DNA of 16,514 bases from an uncultured Bacteroides sp. (GTDB lineage: Bacteria; Bacteroidota; Bacteroidia; Bacteroidales; UBA11471), in assembly GCA_905210875.1 (NCBI GenBank), contig CAJLYN010000025.1, positions 1 through 16,514 of the forward strand. Direction: 5' to 3'. Both the position numbers and the translations under genes were made by a program. Positions 1-6,862 of this stretch are shown here, one piece after another. A model generated the notes under the pieces. It saw only the letters and a program-made list of their open reading frames with translations. It was not told the DNA's origin and did not search any database. How positions within the stretch are numbered: the first letter of the stretch is position 1; each line of letters begins with the position of its first letter.

Positions 1-522
1 AAGTTTGTAGGTACGGGCGAAAAAATGGAGGCTCTCGACACCTTCCACCCCGAACGTATGGCCGACCGTATTCTCGGCATGGGCGATATCGTATCGCTTG
101 TAGAACGGGCACAGGAACAATACGACGAAGAAGAGGCACGCCGCCTGCAAAAGAAAATCGCCAAGAACCAGTTCGACTTCAACGACTTCATCGGACAGAT
201 ACAGCAGGTCAAGAAGATGGGTAACCTCAAAGACCTGGCCTCGATGATTCCCGGTGTGGGCAAGGCCATCAAAGACATCGACATCGACGACGACGCATTC
301 AAGAGCATCGAAGCCATTATACAATCGATGACTCCTACCGAACGCAGTCACCCCGAGATTCTCAACAGCAGCCGTCGCCAGCGCATCGCCCGTGGTAGCG
401 GCACCTCGATACAGGAGGTAAACCGCCTCATCAAGCAGTTTGACGACATGCGCAAAATGATGCGCATGATGACGCAAGGAAAAAATCCTGCCCGCATGAT
501 GAGTCAACTCAAACGTCGCTAA
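1..522 (+). CDS. ffh: Signal recognition particle protein Ffh, C-terminal part (5' end outside window)
   Basis: The frame is open from base 1, so the gene begins upstream; 173 residues remain. The first visible residues, KFVGTGEK, match the end of the SRP GTPase (NG) domain. They are followed by the linker and the helical, methionine-rich M domain. The M domain shows the family motif GMGDIVSLVE, the MIPG segment (SMIPGVGKA), and the RQRIARGSG segment that contacts 4.5S RNA. The tail (KMMRMMTQ, ARMMSQLKRR) is rich in Met and basic residues. Ffh with 4.5S RNA binds signal sequences of nascent membrane and secreted proteins and delivers ribosomes to FtsY at the inner membrane. The gene ends in a strong terminator, so it is transcriptionally separate from the next gene. 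The family assignment is secure; the GTPase motifs lie outside the window. Confidence 0.97.
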   Translation, partial: KFVGTGEKMEALDTFHPERMADRILGMGDIVSLVERAQEQYDEEEARRLQKKIAKNQFDFNDFIGQIQQVKKMGNLKDLASMIPGVGKAIKDIDIDDDAFKSIEAIIQSMTPTERSHPEILNSSRRQRIARGSGTSIQEVNRLIKQFDDMRKMMRMMTQGKNPARMMSQLKRR

Positions 523-545
523 AACATTTATTCCACCACTCATAG

Positions 546-581
546 AAAACGAGAAAGCAAAAAACTTTCTCGTTTTTTTTT
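546..581 (+). terminator. Intrinsic terminator of ffh
   Basis: A 12-bp perfect stem, AAAACGAGAAAG (546-557) with CTTTCTCGTTTT (565-576), closes a 7-nt A-rich loop. It runs into an uninterrupted T tract to 581 and lies 24 nt after the ffh stop codon. Confidence 0.93.
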
Positions 582-821
582 AACCTTTCCGCCGGGCAAG
601 CGTCTATAAAAGAAAGAGCCGCTACTTGGTGCGTGAGGTGAAATATATGCAGTAGGAGGAGTTTTCCTCGTTGATTGCATATGGTGTTATGCTGCCGAAA
701 ATACGATTTTCCCTGTTTGGAGGCCTCCCCATAATCGCCGGGCTTCGGCTTCTGTTTTTTATGTTGTATGAAAGAAAATACAGAAAGGTGGTTCGGGTCG
801 AAACCGAAAACTTTGTTATCG
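582..821. other. Intergenic stretch without a credible gene
   Basis: Between the ffh terminator and the next promoter I see no gene. A 65-codon frame at 671-868 needs a TTG start, runs through the promoter and resembles no family I know. Small self-complementary elements occur: GAGGA/TCCTC near 655-668, the 10-bp palindrome GGAGGCCTCC at 719-728, and a short GCCG/CGGC hairpin near 738-750 followed a few bases later by T6. The last could be a weak terminator or chance. None has a recognisable role. Confidence 0.5.
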
Positions 822-853
822 TTTGTCGCTACCTTTTATTTTGCGTATATTTG
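822..853 (+). promoter_or_regulatory. Bacteroidota-type promoter for the thioredoxin lipoprotein-folD-capA operon
   Basis: TTTG at 822-825 (-33 element), a 20-bp spacer, then TATATTTG at 846-853 match the Bacteroidota sigma-ABfr consensus TTTG-N19-21-TAnnTTTG. The expected transcription start (about 5-8 nt later) falls almost on the ATG at 865, implying a very short leader. Confidence 0.75.
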
Positions 854-864
854 TACCATTCATT

Positions 865-2010
865 ATGAAAAAGACAGCAATTATAAAAAAAGCCCTATGG
901 GGCATGGCAGGTTGCCTTCTGGCGCTTTGTGCCTGTAACGAAACGCCGTCGGGCTACCGCGTCGAAGGGGTGTTGCAAGACTCGACGTTTGATGGACGCA
1001 CCATCTACATCAGGCAGCGCGACAACCGTGCCTACATCGACAGTACACGCGTCGAAGGAAACCGGTTTGTGTTTCAAGGCTCGATTGATACGGCGGTAAT
1101 CTGCGAAGTATATTTAGGTCGCAACGAATATTCCCTTTTCATACTCGAAAACGGCCACATCACACTCGACCTCTACGACCACCTCGCTCCACAGGGCAGC
1201 CCGATGAACGAGCAGATGTCAAGTATCTTAAAGACCATAAACAGTCTGGAAGAGACCTACATGGCCCGGCTCGACTCTTTCAACAGAAGCTATTGGGCGA
1301 AAGAGGGCCTTAAAGAGCCTCGTTGCGTGGCAGAAATTCCCGAAGAGATACTTAACGAGCAACTGGTACTCCTTCAAACGCCATGGGAACAGACCGAAGA
1401 TTCCATACGGAACGACCTTCTCACCCATCACAACAACGACGCGCTGGGGCAACTCATCTTGTATGCCAGCCTGCTGCCTTACGATGTAAATGAGCAGATA
1501 AAGATTCTCGATCAGCTGGGGCCTTGGGTAAAATCGAGAAAAGACATACAACGGAAAATAAAAAGCCTCAAAGTTCAGGAAAAGACTGCTCCGGGACAAC
1601 CGTACATCGACATTGAAGGCCGCGACATCGATGGCAAAGAAATCGCGCTCTCCGACTTCCTCGGGAAAGGCAATTATGTGCTGGTAGACATGTGGGCGAG
1701 CTGGTGCGGCCCCTGCAAGCAAGAGATACCCAACCTGGCCCACCTGCACAATAAATATAAAGACCACGGTCTTACCGTGGTGGGTCTCTTTGTGTGGGAC
1801 AAAGAGAAAAACCTGAAAAAGGCTGTTGAAAAAGAAAAAATCACCTGGCCGCAAATCTTCGATGCCGAAGACGTCGCTCGCAAGGAGTATGGCGTAGACG
1901 GAATCCCCCATATCATGCTCATCTCGCCCGACGGCATCATTCTCGAACGGAACCTGCGCGGGAAAAACATGATTGCAACAATCGACAAACTCTTACAAAA
2001 TAAACAATAA
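865..2010 (+). CDS. TlpA-like thioredoxin-fold lipoprotein with DUF4369-type N-terminal domain
   Basis: A 381-residue protein, probably an envelope-anchored thiol-disulfide oxidoreductase. I chose the ATG at 865 because it opens a lipoprotein signal (MKKTAIIKK, hydrophobic stretch, lipobox-like LCAC before NETPS). In-frame codons further upstream overlap the promoter. Residues about 27-125 form a beta-rich domain like DUF4369 (YRVEGVLQD, a GRTIYIRQ segment, [12 protein letters not shown]), typical of Bacteroidota TlpA-like proteins. A helical linker follows. The C-terminal thioredoxin domain (about 230-380) has the redox motif WCGPC with Cys281 and Cys284 and a likely cis-Pro at 348 (GIPH). 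Family members reduce or exchange disulfides, for example in cytochrome c maturation, but the substrate here is unknown. folD starts 5 nt after the stop, so the genes are co-transcribed. The family call is firm; the physiological partner is open. Confidence 0.9.
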   Translation: MKKTAIIKKALWGMAGCLLALCACNETPSGYRVEGVLQDSTFDGRTIYIRQRDNRAYIDSTRVEGNRFVFQGSIDTAVICEVYLGRNEYSLFILENGHITLDLYDHLAPQGSPMNEQMSSILKTINSLEETYMARLDSFNRSYWAKEGLKEPRCVAEIPEEILNEQLVLLQTPWEQTEDSIRNDLLTHHNNDALGQLILYASLLPYDVNEQIKILDQLGPWVKSRKDIQRKIKSLKVQEKTAPGQPYIDIEGRDIDGKEIALSDFLGKGNYVLVDMWASWCGPCKQEIPNLAHLHNKYKDHGLTVVGLFVWDKEKNLKKAVEKEKITWPQIFDAEDVARKEYGVDGIPHIMLISPDGIILERNLRGKNMIATIDKLLQNKQ

Positions 2011-2015
2011 CCCAT

Positions 2016-2897
2016 ATGCAATTAATTGACGGAAAAGCCATCTCGGAACAGATAAAGCAGGAAATAGCTGCCGAAGTTTCCGGAATCGTAGCCCGCGGAG
2101 GCAAACGCCCGCACCTGGCCGCCATCTTGGTGGGCCACGACGGCGGCAGCGAAACCTATGTCGCCCATAAAGTGAAAGCCTGCGAACAGTGCGGCTTCAA
2201 ATCGACCCTCATTCGCCACGAAGACGACATCACCGAAGAAGAACTTCTGAAAGAGGTAGAACGGCTGAACAACGACCCCGATGTCGACGGTTTCATCGTA
2301 CAACTGCCTCTGCCCAAGCATATTTCCGAGCAACACATCATCGAGGCCATCGACTACCGAAAAGATGTCGACGGTTTCCACCCCATCAACGTAGGCCGCA
2401 TGTCTATCGGCCTGCCCTGCTTCGTATCGGCTACCCCGGCCGGCATCATGGAGTTGCTCAAACGCTATGACATCGACACCAAAGGCAAACACTGTGTCGT
2501 ACTGGGTCGCAGCAATATCGTCGGCAAGCCGGTTGCCATGCTCATGATGCAAAAAACCAATCCGGGCAATGCCACTGTCACCGTATGCCACAGCGCCTCG
2601 AAAAATCTGAAAGAGATGTGCCGCGAGGCCGACATCATCATTGCCGCCCTCGGTCAGCCCAATTTCGTAACGGCCGACATGGTAAAAGAGGGTGCCGTCA
2701 TCATCGACGTGGGAACCACACGTGTACCTGACGCCTCGAAAAAATCGGGCTTCCGTCTCAACGGCGACGTACTCTTCGACGAAGTGGCTCCGAAGTGTTC
2801 TTACATTACGCCCGTACCCGGCGGCGTAGGCCCCATGACCATTGTCTCGCTCATGCGCAACACCTTACTGGCCGGCAAAAAAGCTATTTATAAATAA
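2016..2897 (+). CDS. folD: Bifunctional methylenetetrahydrofolate dehydrogenase / methenyltetrahydrofolate cyclohydrolase
   Basis: A 293-residue cytosolic enzyme of normal FolD length. It interconverts 5,10-methylene-, 5,10-methenyl- and 10-formyl-tetrahydrofolate using NADP, supplying one-carbon units for purines, formyl-methionine and thymidylate. The substrate-site motif SETYVAHK gives Tyr48 and the catalytic Lys52. VQLPLP and KDVDGFHP contribute the active-site Gln and Asp. The Rossmann signature [14 protein letters not shown] lies at about 161-174, followed by [11 protein letters not shown]. The C-terminal signature [10 protein letters not shown] starts near 266. All key residues are present. 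It sits second in a three-gene operon, 5 nt after the thioredoxin-like gene and 17 nt before the CapA-like gene. The close spacing says co-transcription rather than shared pathway. Assignment is secure. Confidence 0.98.
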   Translation: MQLIDGKAISEQIKQEIAAEVSGIVARGGKRPHLAAILVGHDGGSETYVAHKVKACEQCGFKSTLIRHEDDITEEELLKEVERLNNDPDVDGFIVQLPLPKHISEQHIIEAIDYRKDVDGFHPINVGRMSIGLPCFVSATPAGIMELLKRYDIDTKGKHCVVLGRSNIVGKPVAMLMMQKTNPGNATVTVCHSASKNLKEMCREADIIIAALGQPNFVTADMVKEGAVIIDVGTTRVPDASKKSGFRLNGDVLFDEVAPKCSYITPVPGGVGPMTIVSLMRNTLLAGKKAIYK

Positions 2898-2914
2898 CGA
2901 TATACCCCCATCGT

Positions 2915-3997
2915 ATGAGAATATCCCGTTTTCTCATACCTCTCCTTCTCTTTGGCAGTGTAACCCTCTTCGCACAGAAGAGGATTACATTGCTTTTTGT
3001 CGGCGATCTCATGCAGCACCAGGCACAAATCGACGCCGCCCGCCGCAGCGACGGCAGCTACGACTACCGACACTGCTTCTCGGCCATACAACCGGTAGTG
3101 GCCGAAGCCGACCTGGCCGTGGCCAATCTCGAAGTAACCCTTGCCGGCAAGCCTTACCGGGGCTATCCGGCCTTCTCGGCACCCGACGCCTTTCTGCATG
3201 CCGTCAAAGAGTGTGGATTCGATATTCTGCTCACAGCCAATAACCACTGCCTCGACCGGGGAAAACGGGGCTTCGACCGCACGCTGGACATGCTCGATTC
3301 GCTCGCCATACCCCGACTGGGCACCTACCGCGACGATACAGACCGGCTGCGACGCTATCCCATGATTATCGAGAAAAACGGATTCCGTATCGTCTTTCTC
3401 AACTATACCTACGCCACCAACGGACTCACCGAGACATCGCCACGCATCGTGAACCGCATCGACCGGCAGACCATTCGACAAGACCTTGCCACGGTGCGCC
3501 CGCTCCACCCCGATGCCATCATCGCCTGCATGCACTGGGGCACCGAATACGACCTGCTTCCCGATGAGAGCCAAAAACGACTGGCCGACTGGCTCCTGAG
3601 ACAGGGTGTAACCCACATCATCGGCAGTCACCCGCATGTCGTACAACCGATGGAAGTGCGCACCGACAGTGCCGGACAGAAACACATTGTGGCCTATTCG
3701 CTGGGCAACTTCATCTCCAACATGAGCCGCACCGATACCGACGGAGGAGCCATGCTCTCCCTTACATTAGCGAAAGACTCCCTGGGCCGAGCCTGCCTCT
3801 CGCATTGTGCCTACGAGCTGGTGTGGACAGGCCGTCCGCTCCTTACCGGGCACAGCGACTTCCGTCTCTACCGAATCTCTGCCCCACCAGACACGCTCTC
3901 GCCCACAGTCCGCCGACGCATGACACAATATGCCGAACGCACCCGGGAACACCTTGGCCGCCACAACATAGCAGTTGAAGAAAATACCGGGTTATAA
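2915..3997 (+). CDS. CapA-family (poly-gamma-glutamate synthesis type) metallophosphatase, exported
   Basis: A 360-residue protein with an N-terminal signal peptide (MRISRFLIPL core, likely cleavage after Ala20 before QKR). The rest is a CapA/PGA_cap calcineurin-like phosphoesterase fold. Metal-site motifs appear in order: GDLMQH (Asp31, His35), ANLEVTL, ANNHCLDRG (Asn110, His111), HWGTEY (His207), GSHPHVVQP (His239, His241) and YSLGNF. The complete set suggests an active enzyme. CapA homologues are linked to poly-gamma-glutamate capsule in Gram-positives. In Bacteroidota they are common without capB/capC, and none is seen here, so a role in poly-glutamate synthesis should not be assumed; another envelope substrate is possible. 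It is the third gene of the operon from 822. No terminator is obvious between its stop and the tRNA promoter, so some read-through is possible. Confidence 0.88.
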   Translation: MRISRFLIPLLLFGSVTLFAQKRITLLFVGDLMQHQAQIDAARRSDGSYDYRHCFSAIQPVVAEADLAVANLEVTLAGKPYRGYPAFSAPDAFLHAVKECGFDILLTANNHCLDRGKRGFDRTLDMLDSLAIPRLGTYRDDTDRLRRYPMIIEKNGFRIVFLNYTYATNGLTETSPRIVNRIDRQTIRQDLATVRPLHPDAIIACMHWGTEYDLLPDESQKRLADWLLRQGVTHIIGSHPHVVQPMEVRTDSAGQKHIVAYSLGNFISNMSRTDTDGGAMLSLTLAKDSLGRACLSHCAYELVWTGRPLLTGHSDFRLYRISAPPDTLSPTVRRRMTQYAERTREHLGRHNIAVEENTGL

Positions 3998-4013
3998 AAA
4001 AATCGGGAAATTA

Positions 4014-4044
4014 TTTGCAAAGTCAAAGAAAACATCTATCTTTG
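4014..4044 (+). promoter_or_regulatory. Promoter of the tRNA-His gene
   Basis: TTTG at 4014-4017, a 19-bp spacer and TATCTTTG at 4037-4044 fit the Bacteroidota consensus very well. The predicted start near 4050 leaves a leader of about 25 nt. A 14-bp perfect palindrome, GCTTTTGCAAAAGC (4049-4062), lies at the predicted start. Confidence 0.8.
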
Positions 4045-4074
4045 CATCGCTTTTGCAAAAGCAAAGTGTACATG

Positions 4075-4148
4075 GTGAATGTAGCTCAGTTGGTTAGAGC
4101 GTCGGATTGTGGTCCCGAAGGTCGTGGGTTCAAGCCCCATCTTTCACC
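4075..4148 (+). tRNA. tRNA-His (anticodon GTG)
   Basis: The cloverleaf can be folded by hand. Acceptor is GTGAATG (4075-4081) with CTTTCAC (4141-4147). The D stem is GCTC/GAGC. The anticodon arm is TCGGA/CCCGA with loop TTGTGGT (4107-4113) and anticodon GTG at 4109-4111. The T arm is GTGGG/CCCAT with loop TTCAAGC. G4074 just upstream can pair with discriminator C4148, the G-1:C73 pair diagnostic of bacterial tRNA-His. CCA is not encoded (CCG follows). Two positions do not pair in Watson-Crick fashion: U6-U67 in the acceptor and A31-C39 at the top of the anticodon stem. All other features look functional. Confidence 0.95.
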
Positions 4149-4151
4149 CCG

Positions 4152-4186
4152 AAGAGTTGCCGGAAATTCCGGCAACTCTTTTTTTT
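4152..4186 (+). terminator. Intrinsic terminator of tRNA-His
   Basis: A 12-bp perfect stem, AAGAGTTGCCGG (4152-4163) with CCGGCAACTCTT (4169-4180), has a 5-nt loop AAATT and runs into T8 (4179-4186), 4 nt after the tRNA end. Confidence 0.93.
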
Positions 4187-4280
4187 GTCCGTGCCTGCCC
4201 CCACTTACCGTTTATGTATCATTCAACTTTATAACTCCCGGGAGTTTTTTTATCTCTTTCTTTCATTTCTAAAAGAAATA

Positions 4281-4330
4281 TTTTGCGACGACATGTTTTG
4301 TCGTCGTCAGCCTTTATATTTGTCGCAAAA
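4281..4330 (+). promoter_or_regulatory. Promoter region of the WYL regulator within nested inverted repeats
   Basis: TATATTTG at 4315-4322 is a good -7 element 17 bp before the ATG at 4340, but no TTTG sits at the usual 19-21 bp (the nearest is 14 bp away). Two inverted repeats surround it. The outer pair is TTTTGCGAC (4281-4289) and GTCGCAAAA (4322-4330), 9 bp perfect, overlapping the last base of the -7 box. The inner hairpin is CGACGACA (4286-4293) and TGTCGTCG (4299-4306), 8 bp. This arrangement is what one would expect of an operator, with autoregulation by the adjacent regulator the simplest idea; that role is inferred. Confidence 0.55.
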
Positions 4331-4339
4331 GGCAAAATC

Positions 4340-5260
4340 ATGGCAAAAGAAAATCAAATACGAAGGCTGGGAATCATCATCAACAAACTGCGGCATGTCG
4401 ATTATATATCTGCACCCGATCTCATTGAGTATGTAAAAAGGACCATGTCTCGACAATGTGGCGAAGAAACCGGGTACACAGTGCGTACACTGCAACGAGA
4501 CTTTGGTACGATAAGGACATTGTTCGGTATCGAGATCAGGCACAACGACAAAGGGTATGGTATTGTACAGAACAACAGTCTGGCCAATTTCCACGAAGAG
4601 CTCCTGTGTAATTTCGAAATACTGAATGCCATCGACAATGACAGTGCCATACAGCAATATATCCTTGCCGATCATCGCCATCATGCACAAAGCACCAATA
4701 TTGCCGACATACTCGATGCCATACGCAACAGGTTGACGGTAGAATTTGACTACACCCTCTTCAGGCATGATAATTTGGTTGTAACCAAGCAGATAGAGCC
4801 ATACTATCTCAAAGAGTCACAACATCGCTGGTATCTTGTGGGATACGACACCGATAAAAAACTCAAATGTTTCGCACTCGACCGCATCTCTCTTTTCCGC
4901 ATTGCGGCCGACAAGCCATTCACCCGTCGGGAGGATATAGACATTCCGGCCTTGTTCCGGGAAAGTTTCGGCATCTGGAACGACCCGCAGATACCTGTCG
5001 AGGAAATCATCTTGCGGTATGACTCTCTCGATGGCAAGTTTGTCAAAACATTGCCGTTGCACGAATCACAAGAAATCGTGTCGGACAACGACGAAGGCCT
5101 CGTGATAAAACTTAGATTGCGCATCACCAACGACTTTGTCATGGAACTTCTCTCCCGCAGTCGCTCGGTCGAAGTCATTAAACCGGCCTCACTACGTCAA
5201 AGGCTTTATGACATATATGTACAAGCAACTGCACGCAACACCCCCGAAAGTCATGAATAA
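4340..5260 (+). CDS. WYL-domain transcriptional regulator (HTH-WYL-WCX)
   Basis: A 306-residue cytosolic DNA-binding protein. I chose the ATG at 4340 (MAKENQIRRL); a longer in-frame start at 4283 would lie upstream of the promoter's -7 box. Residues about 1-75 form a DeoR-like winged helix (IRRLGIIINKLRH, then YTVRTLQRDFGTIRTLFG, the recognition-helix pattern). The WYL domain spans about 125-195, with RWYLVGYD at 163-170 and the downstream FALDRI element, both hallmark ligand-sensing motifs. A WCX-type C-terminal extension (about 215-300, VEEIILRYDS to VEVIKPASLRQRLYDIY) completes the usual three-part layout. WYL domains sense nucleotides or nucleic-acid ligands in several characterised regulators, including repressors of phage-defence loci. 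In Bacteroidales they are also common near unrelated genes. Its last codons overlap the next gene by 8 nt, so it is co-expressed with the membrane protein downstream. Confidence 0.93.
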   Translation: MAKENQIRRLGIIINKLRHVDYISAPDLIEYVKRTMSRQCGEETGYTVRTLQRDFGTIRTLFGIEIRHNDKGYGIVQNNSLANFHEELLCNFEILNAIDNDSAIQQYILADHRHHAQSTNIADILDAIRNRLTVEFDYTLFRHDNLVVTKQIEPYYLKESQHRWYLVGYDTDKKLKCFALDRISLFRIAADKPFTRREDIDIPALFRESFGIWNDPQIPVEEIILRYDSLDGKFVKTLPLHESQEIVSDNDEGLVIKLRLRITNDFVMELLSRSRSVEVIKPASLRQRLYDIYVQATARNTPESHE

Positions 5261-6218
5261 GCAGTCTATTCGAAAAGAGGCCTCCCCGTCCATCTCGAAA
5301 GCCTCACGAAAGTCCGTAAAAAACCACACGTCGCCGGAAGAGGTGCGCCCAAAGGAGAAAAACGCCCATGCCGGGAAAAACACAAAGGCCAAAGCGATAC
5401 CCACCAGGACCGGGAAAATTTCCACATCGGTAAAAAAGAATCCCGACAAAAGTAGTCTCACTCCGGAATCACACAACAACCCTAAAAAGGATATTACGAC
5501 CAAATACCTCGACAAGAATAGTATTCATTATTATATCGACAAGCGAAAAGAAGAAGAAAAAGCCAGAGGAATCGAAACATGCAGCCCTGACAATACCGAC
5601 AAGAGACATATAGACCGAATTGTATATGACGAGGAATTGAACAGCTTCATAACTATCTATGACAATGGCGAATTTGAATACGGGTATAAGTTTGAAGACG
5701 ACGAAGAAGAAACCGAAGCCGATACCGTAAATATAAATGAAAACTCCGTCACCACTGCCAGTCATGGCAGGGAGGGCAGAAAGAATATAAAAAAGACGTA
5801 TAAGAAAAGAACACCAAACAAGAAAGACGGGAAAGGGAAACCTCGGGGGCTTGTTTCGCCCAGGAAGGAGATAAACCTCTCTTTTGGAGCAGCATTACGG
5901 GGAACAATTGTACTGATTGTGCTTTTAACCGTAGCCATTCAAATTTTCCTTGTCAGACCATACGAACAGAGAAAGAAGGAAATATGGGCGTCCAGGAAAT
6001 ACAAATCGCACTTCAACCTCGACCCCAACAGGCCACTAACGGAAATTGGAGAACTTGACTATGAAAATCGCACGGTAACCTACACGTCTCCAATGCCCAA
6101 AGATACGATACTCCCTCCCTCGCCCCTGCCAAAGCTAAGCCGGGAAGATTATCTCGAAGAGCCCCTCAATCTCTACGAGGACTACTACGAAATGTTCTAC
6201 GACTACTATCACGACTGA
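5253..6218 (+). CDS. Single-pass membrane protein of unknown family with basic cytosolic region and acidic Tyr-rich tail
   Basis: I do not recognise a family. The ATG at 5253 (MNKQSIRKEA) overlaps the preceding stop by 8 nt (ATGAATAA), pointing to translational coupling; longer in-frame starts would lie deep inside the WYL gene. The 321 residues divide into four parts. About 1-85 is a Lys/Ser/Pro-rich, low-complexity and probably disordered segment. About 86-155 is a small ordered-looking stretch (KYLDKNSIHYYIDKRKEEE, then DRIVYDEELNSFITIYDNGE), ending in an acidic run (FEDDEEETEAD). About 160-211 is a second strongly basic segment. One transmembrane helix lies at about 218-234 (TIVLIVLLTVAIQIFLV), followed by an 87-residue acidic tail ending DYYEMFYDYYHD. 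By the positive-inside rule the long N-terminal part is cytosolic and the tail periplasmic. It could be a scaffold or nucleic-acid-binding membrane tether, but that is speculation. Confidence 0.8.
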   Translation: MNKQSIRKEASPSISKASRKSVKNHTSPEEVRPKEKNAHAGKNTKAKAIPTRTGKISTSVKKNPDKSSLTPESHNNPKKDITTKYLDKNSIHYYIDKRKEEEKARGIETCSPDNTDKRHIDRIVYDEELNSFITIYDNGEFEYGYKFEDDEEETEADTVNINENSVTTASHGREGRKNIKKTYKKRTPNKKDGKGKPRGLVSPRKEINLSFGAALRGTIVLIVLLTVAIQIFLVRPYEQRKKEIWASRKYKSHFNLDPNRPLTEIGELDYENRTVTYTSPMPKDTILPPSPLPKLSREDYLEEPLNLYEDYYEMFYDYYHD

Positions 6219-6275
6219 AAAACCAATGCTTGAAAAATACCTCTAGAAACATCTATAACATAATTATCGAATACT

Positions 6276-6548
6276 ATGACACTCAACCAGCTTAAAAACG
6301 CCATTATCAGCGAACTGAGCAGCCGGAGTTTGAAAGATCCGCAAATCAGGGAAAATGCATTAGAGAAAGTATGTAAATACATTACTGAGTACCAACAAAT
6401 CTATCTACACGACCAAAATGTCGTTCTTCCAAAAGACAAAAACGAATTCAAAAACGAATATGTGCGGTATAAAAACACAAAGATAAATGGAGCCGAAAAC
6501 AGTATTATCAACGAGATATACAATCAACTAAACAAAGCTGCGAAATGA
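6276..6548 (+). CDS. Small hypothetical protein (90 aa), predicted helical
   Basis: A 90-residue soluble protein starting MTLNQLKNAI, with no signal peptide or membrane helix and mostly amphipathic helical sequence (NALEKVCKYITEYQQIYL, then a Lys/Asn-rich segment, then ENSIINEIYNQLNKAAK). I recognise no family. It begins 57 nt after the membrane protein without an intervening terminator or clear promoter. Its stop overlaps the next start in an ATGA (6545-6548), so the two small genes are translationally coupled. Base composition here is visibly more AT-rich than the flanking housekeeping genes, consistent with accessory or recently acquired DNA. The coupling and codon structure support a real gene; function unknown. 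Confidence 0.72.
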   Translation: MTLNQLKNAIISELSSRSLKDPQIRENALEKVCKYITEYQQIYLHDQNVVLPKDKNEFKNEYVRYKNTKINGAENSIINEIYNQLNKAAK

Positions 6549-6841
6549 AAAAAGCAACTTTAATTATTGGAGGAATATTTCTTCTCTTGTGGATAAGAGG
6601 AAACTTTGTCAAACCCACACCAGAAACACAAGTACAAACACAAGTACAATATTATCTAAAAGAGTTTTATTTAAAAGATCCTGACAGCTATAAAAGTGTC
6701 GACTGGTCAGATATCCATAAAACAGACAACGGATACCGTGTTACCCATAAATATCGAGCAAAGAACAGTTTCGGTGCATATGTAACAGAACGCAAAACAT
6801 TCCATTTGAACGATGAATTTATCATAACCGACGTGTATTAA
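6545..6841 (+). CDS. Small membrane-anchored or exported hypothetical protein (98 aa)
   Basis: A 98-residue protein with an N-terminal hydrophobic helix (about 4-17, ATLIIGGIFLLLWI), either a signal anchor or an uncleaved signal. After a short Thr/Gln linker comes a compact alpha/beta domain of about 70 residues: YYLKEFYLKDPDSYKSVDWS, a GYRVTHKYRAKNSFGAYV segment and a final FHLNDEFIITDVY. The LKDPDSYKS and YRAKNSFG motifs resemble those in small uncharacterised exported domains of many bacteria; I cannot name a numbered family with certainty. It overlaps the 90-aa gene by 4 nt and precedes the GIY-YIG-like gene by 21 nt, so it belongs to the same transcription unit. Function unknown. Confidence 0.75.
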   Translation: MKKATLIIGGIFLLLWIRGNFVKPTPETQVQTQVQYYLKEFYLKDPDSYKSVDWSDIHKTDNGYRVTHKYRAKNSFGAYVTERKTFHLNDEFIITDVY

Positions 6842-6862
6842 ACGCAATTACAAAAATCAGAT

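Noticed and set aside
671..868. 65-codon open frame after the ffh terminator
   Set aside because: It needs a TTG start, runs across the promoter of the next operon and overlaps its start codon, and has no family resemblance.
2022..2591. Long open frames opposite folD, the CapA-like gene, the pectinesterase and the GH2 gene
   Set aside because: These are antisense shadows of well-supported coding genes, with no family signatures.
2915..3997. Poly-gamma-glutamate capsule locus
   Set aside because: Only the CapA-like protein is present; no capB, capC or pgs partners are nearby, so capsule synthesis is not supported.
4015..4436. Two open frames (85 and 109 codons) over the tRNA-His gene
   Set aside because: They translate the tRNA, its terminator and the start of the WYL gene; chance frames.
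5136..5252. Longer N-terminus for the orphan membrane protein
   Set aside because: It would bury about 39 codons inside the WYL gene; the ATG at 5253 gives a normal coupled overlap.
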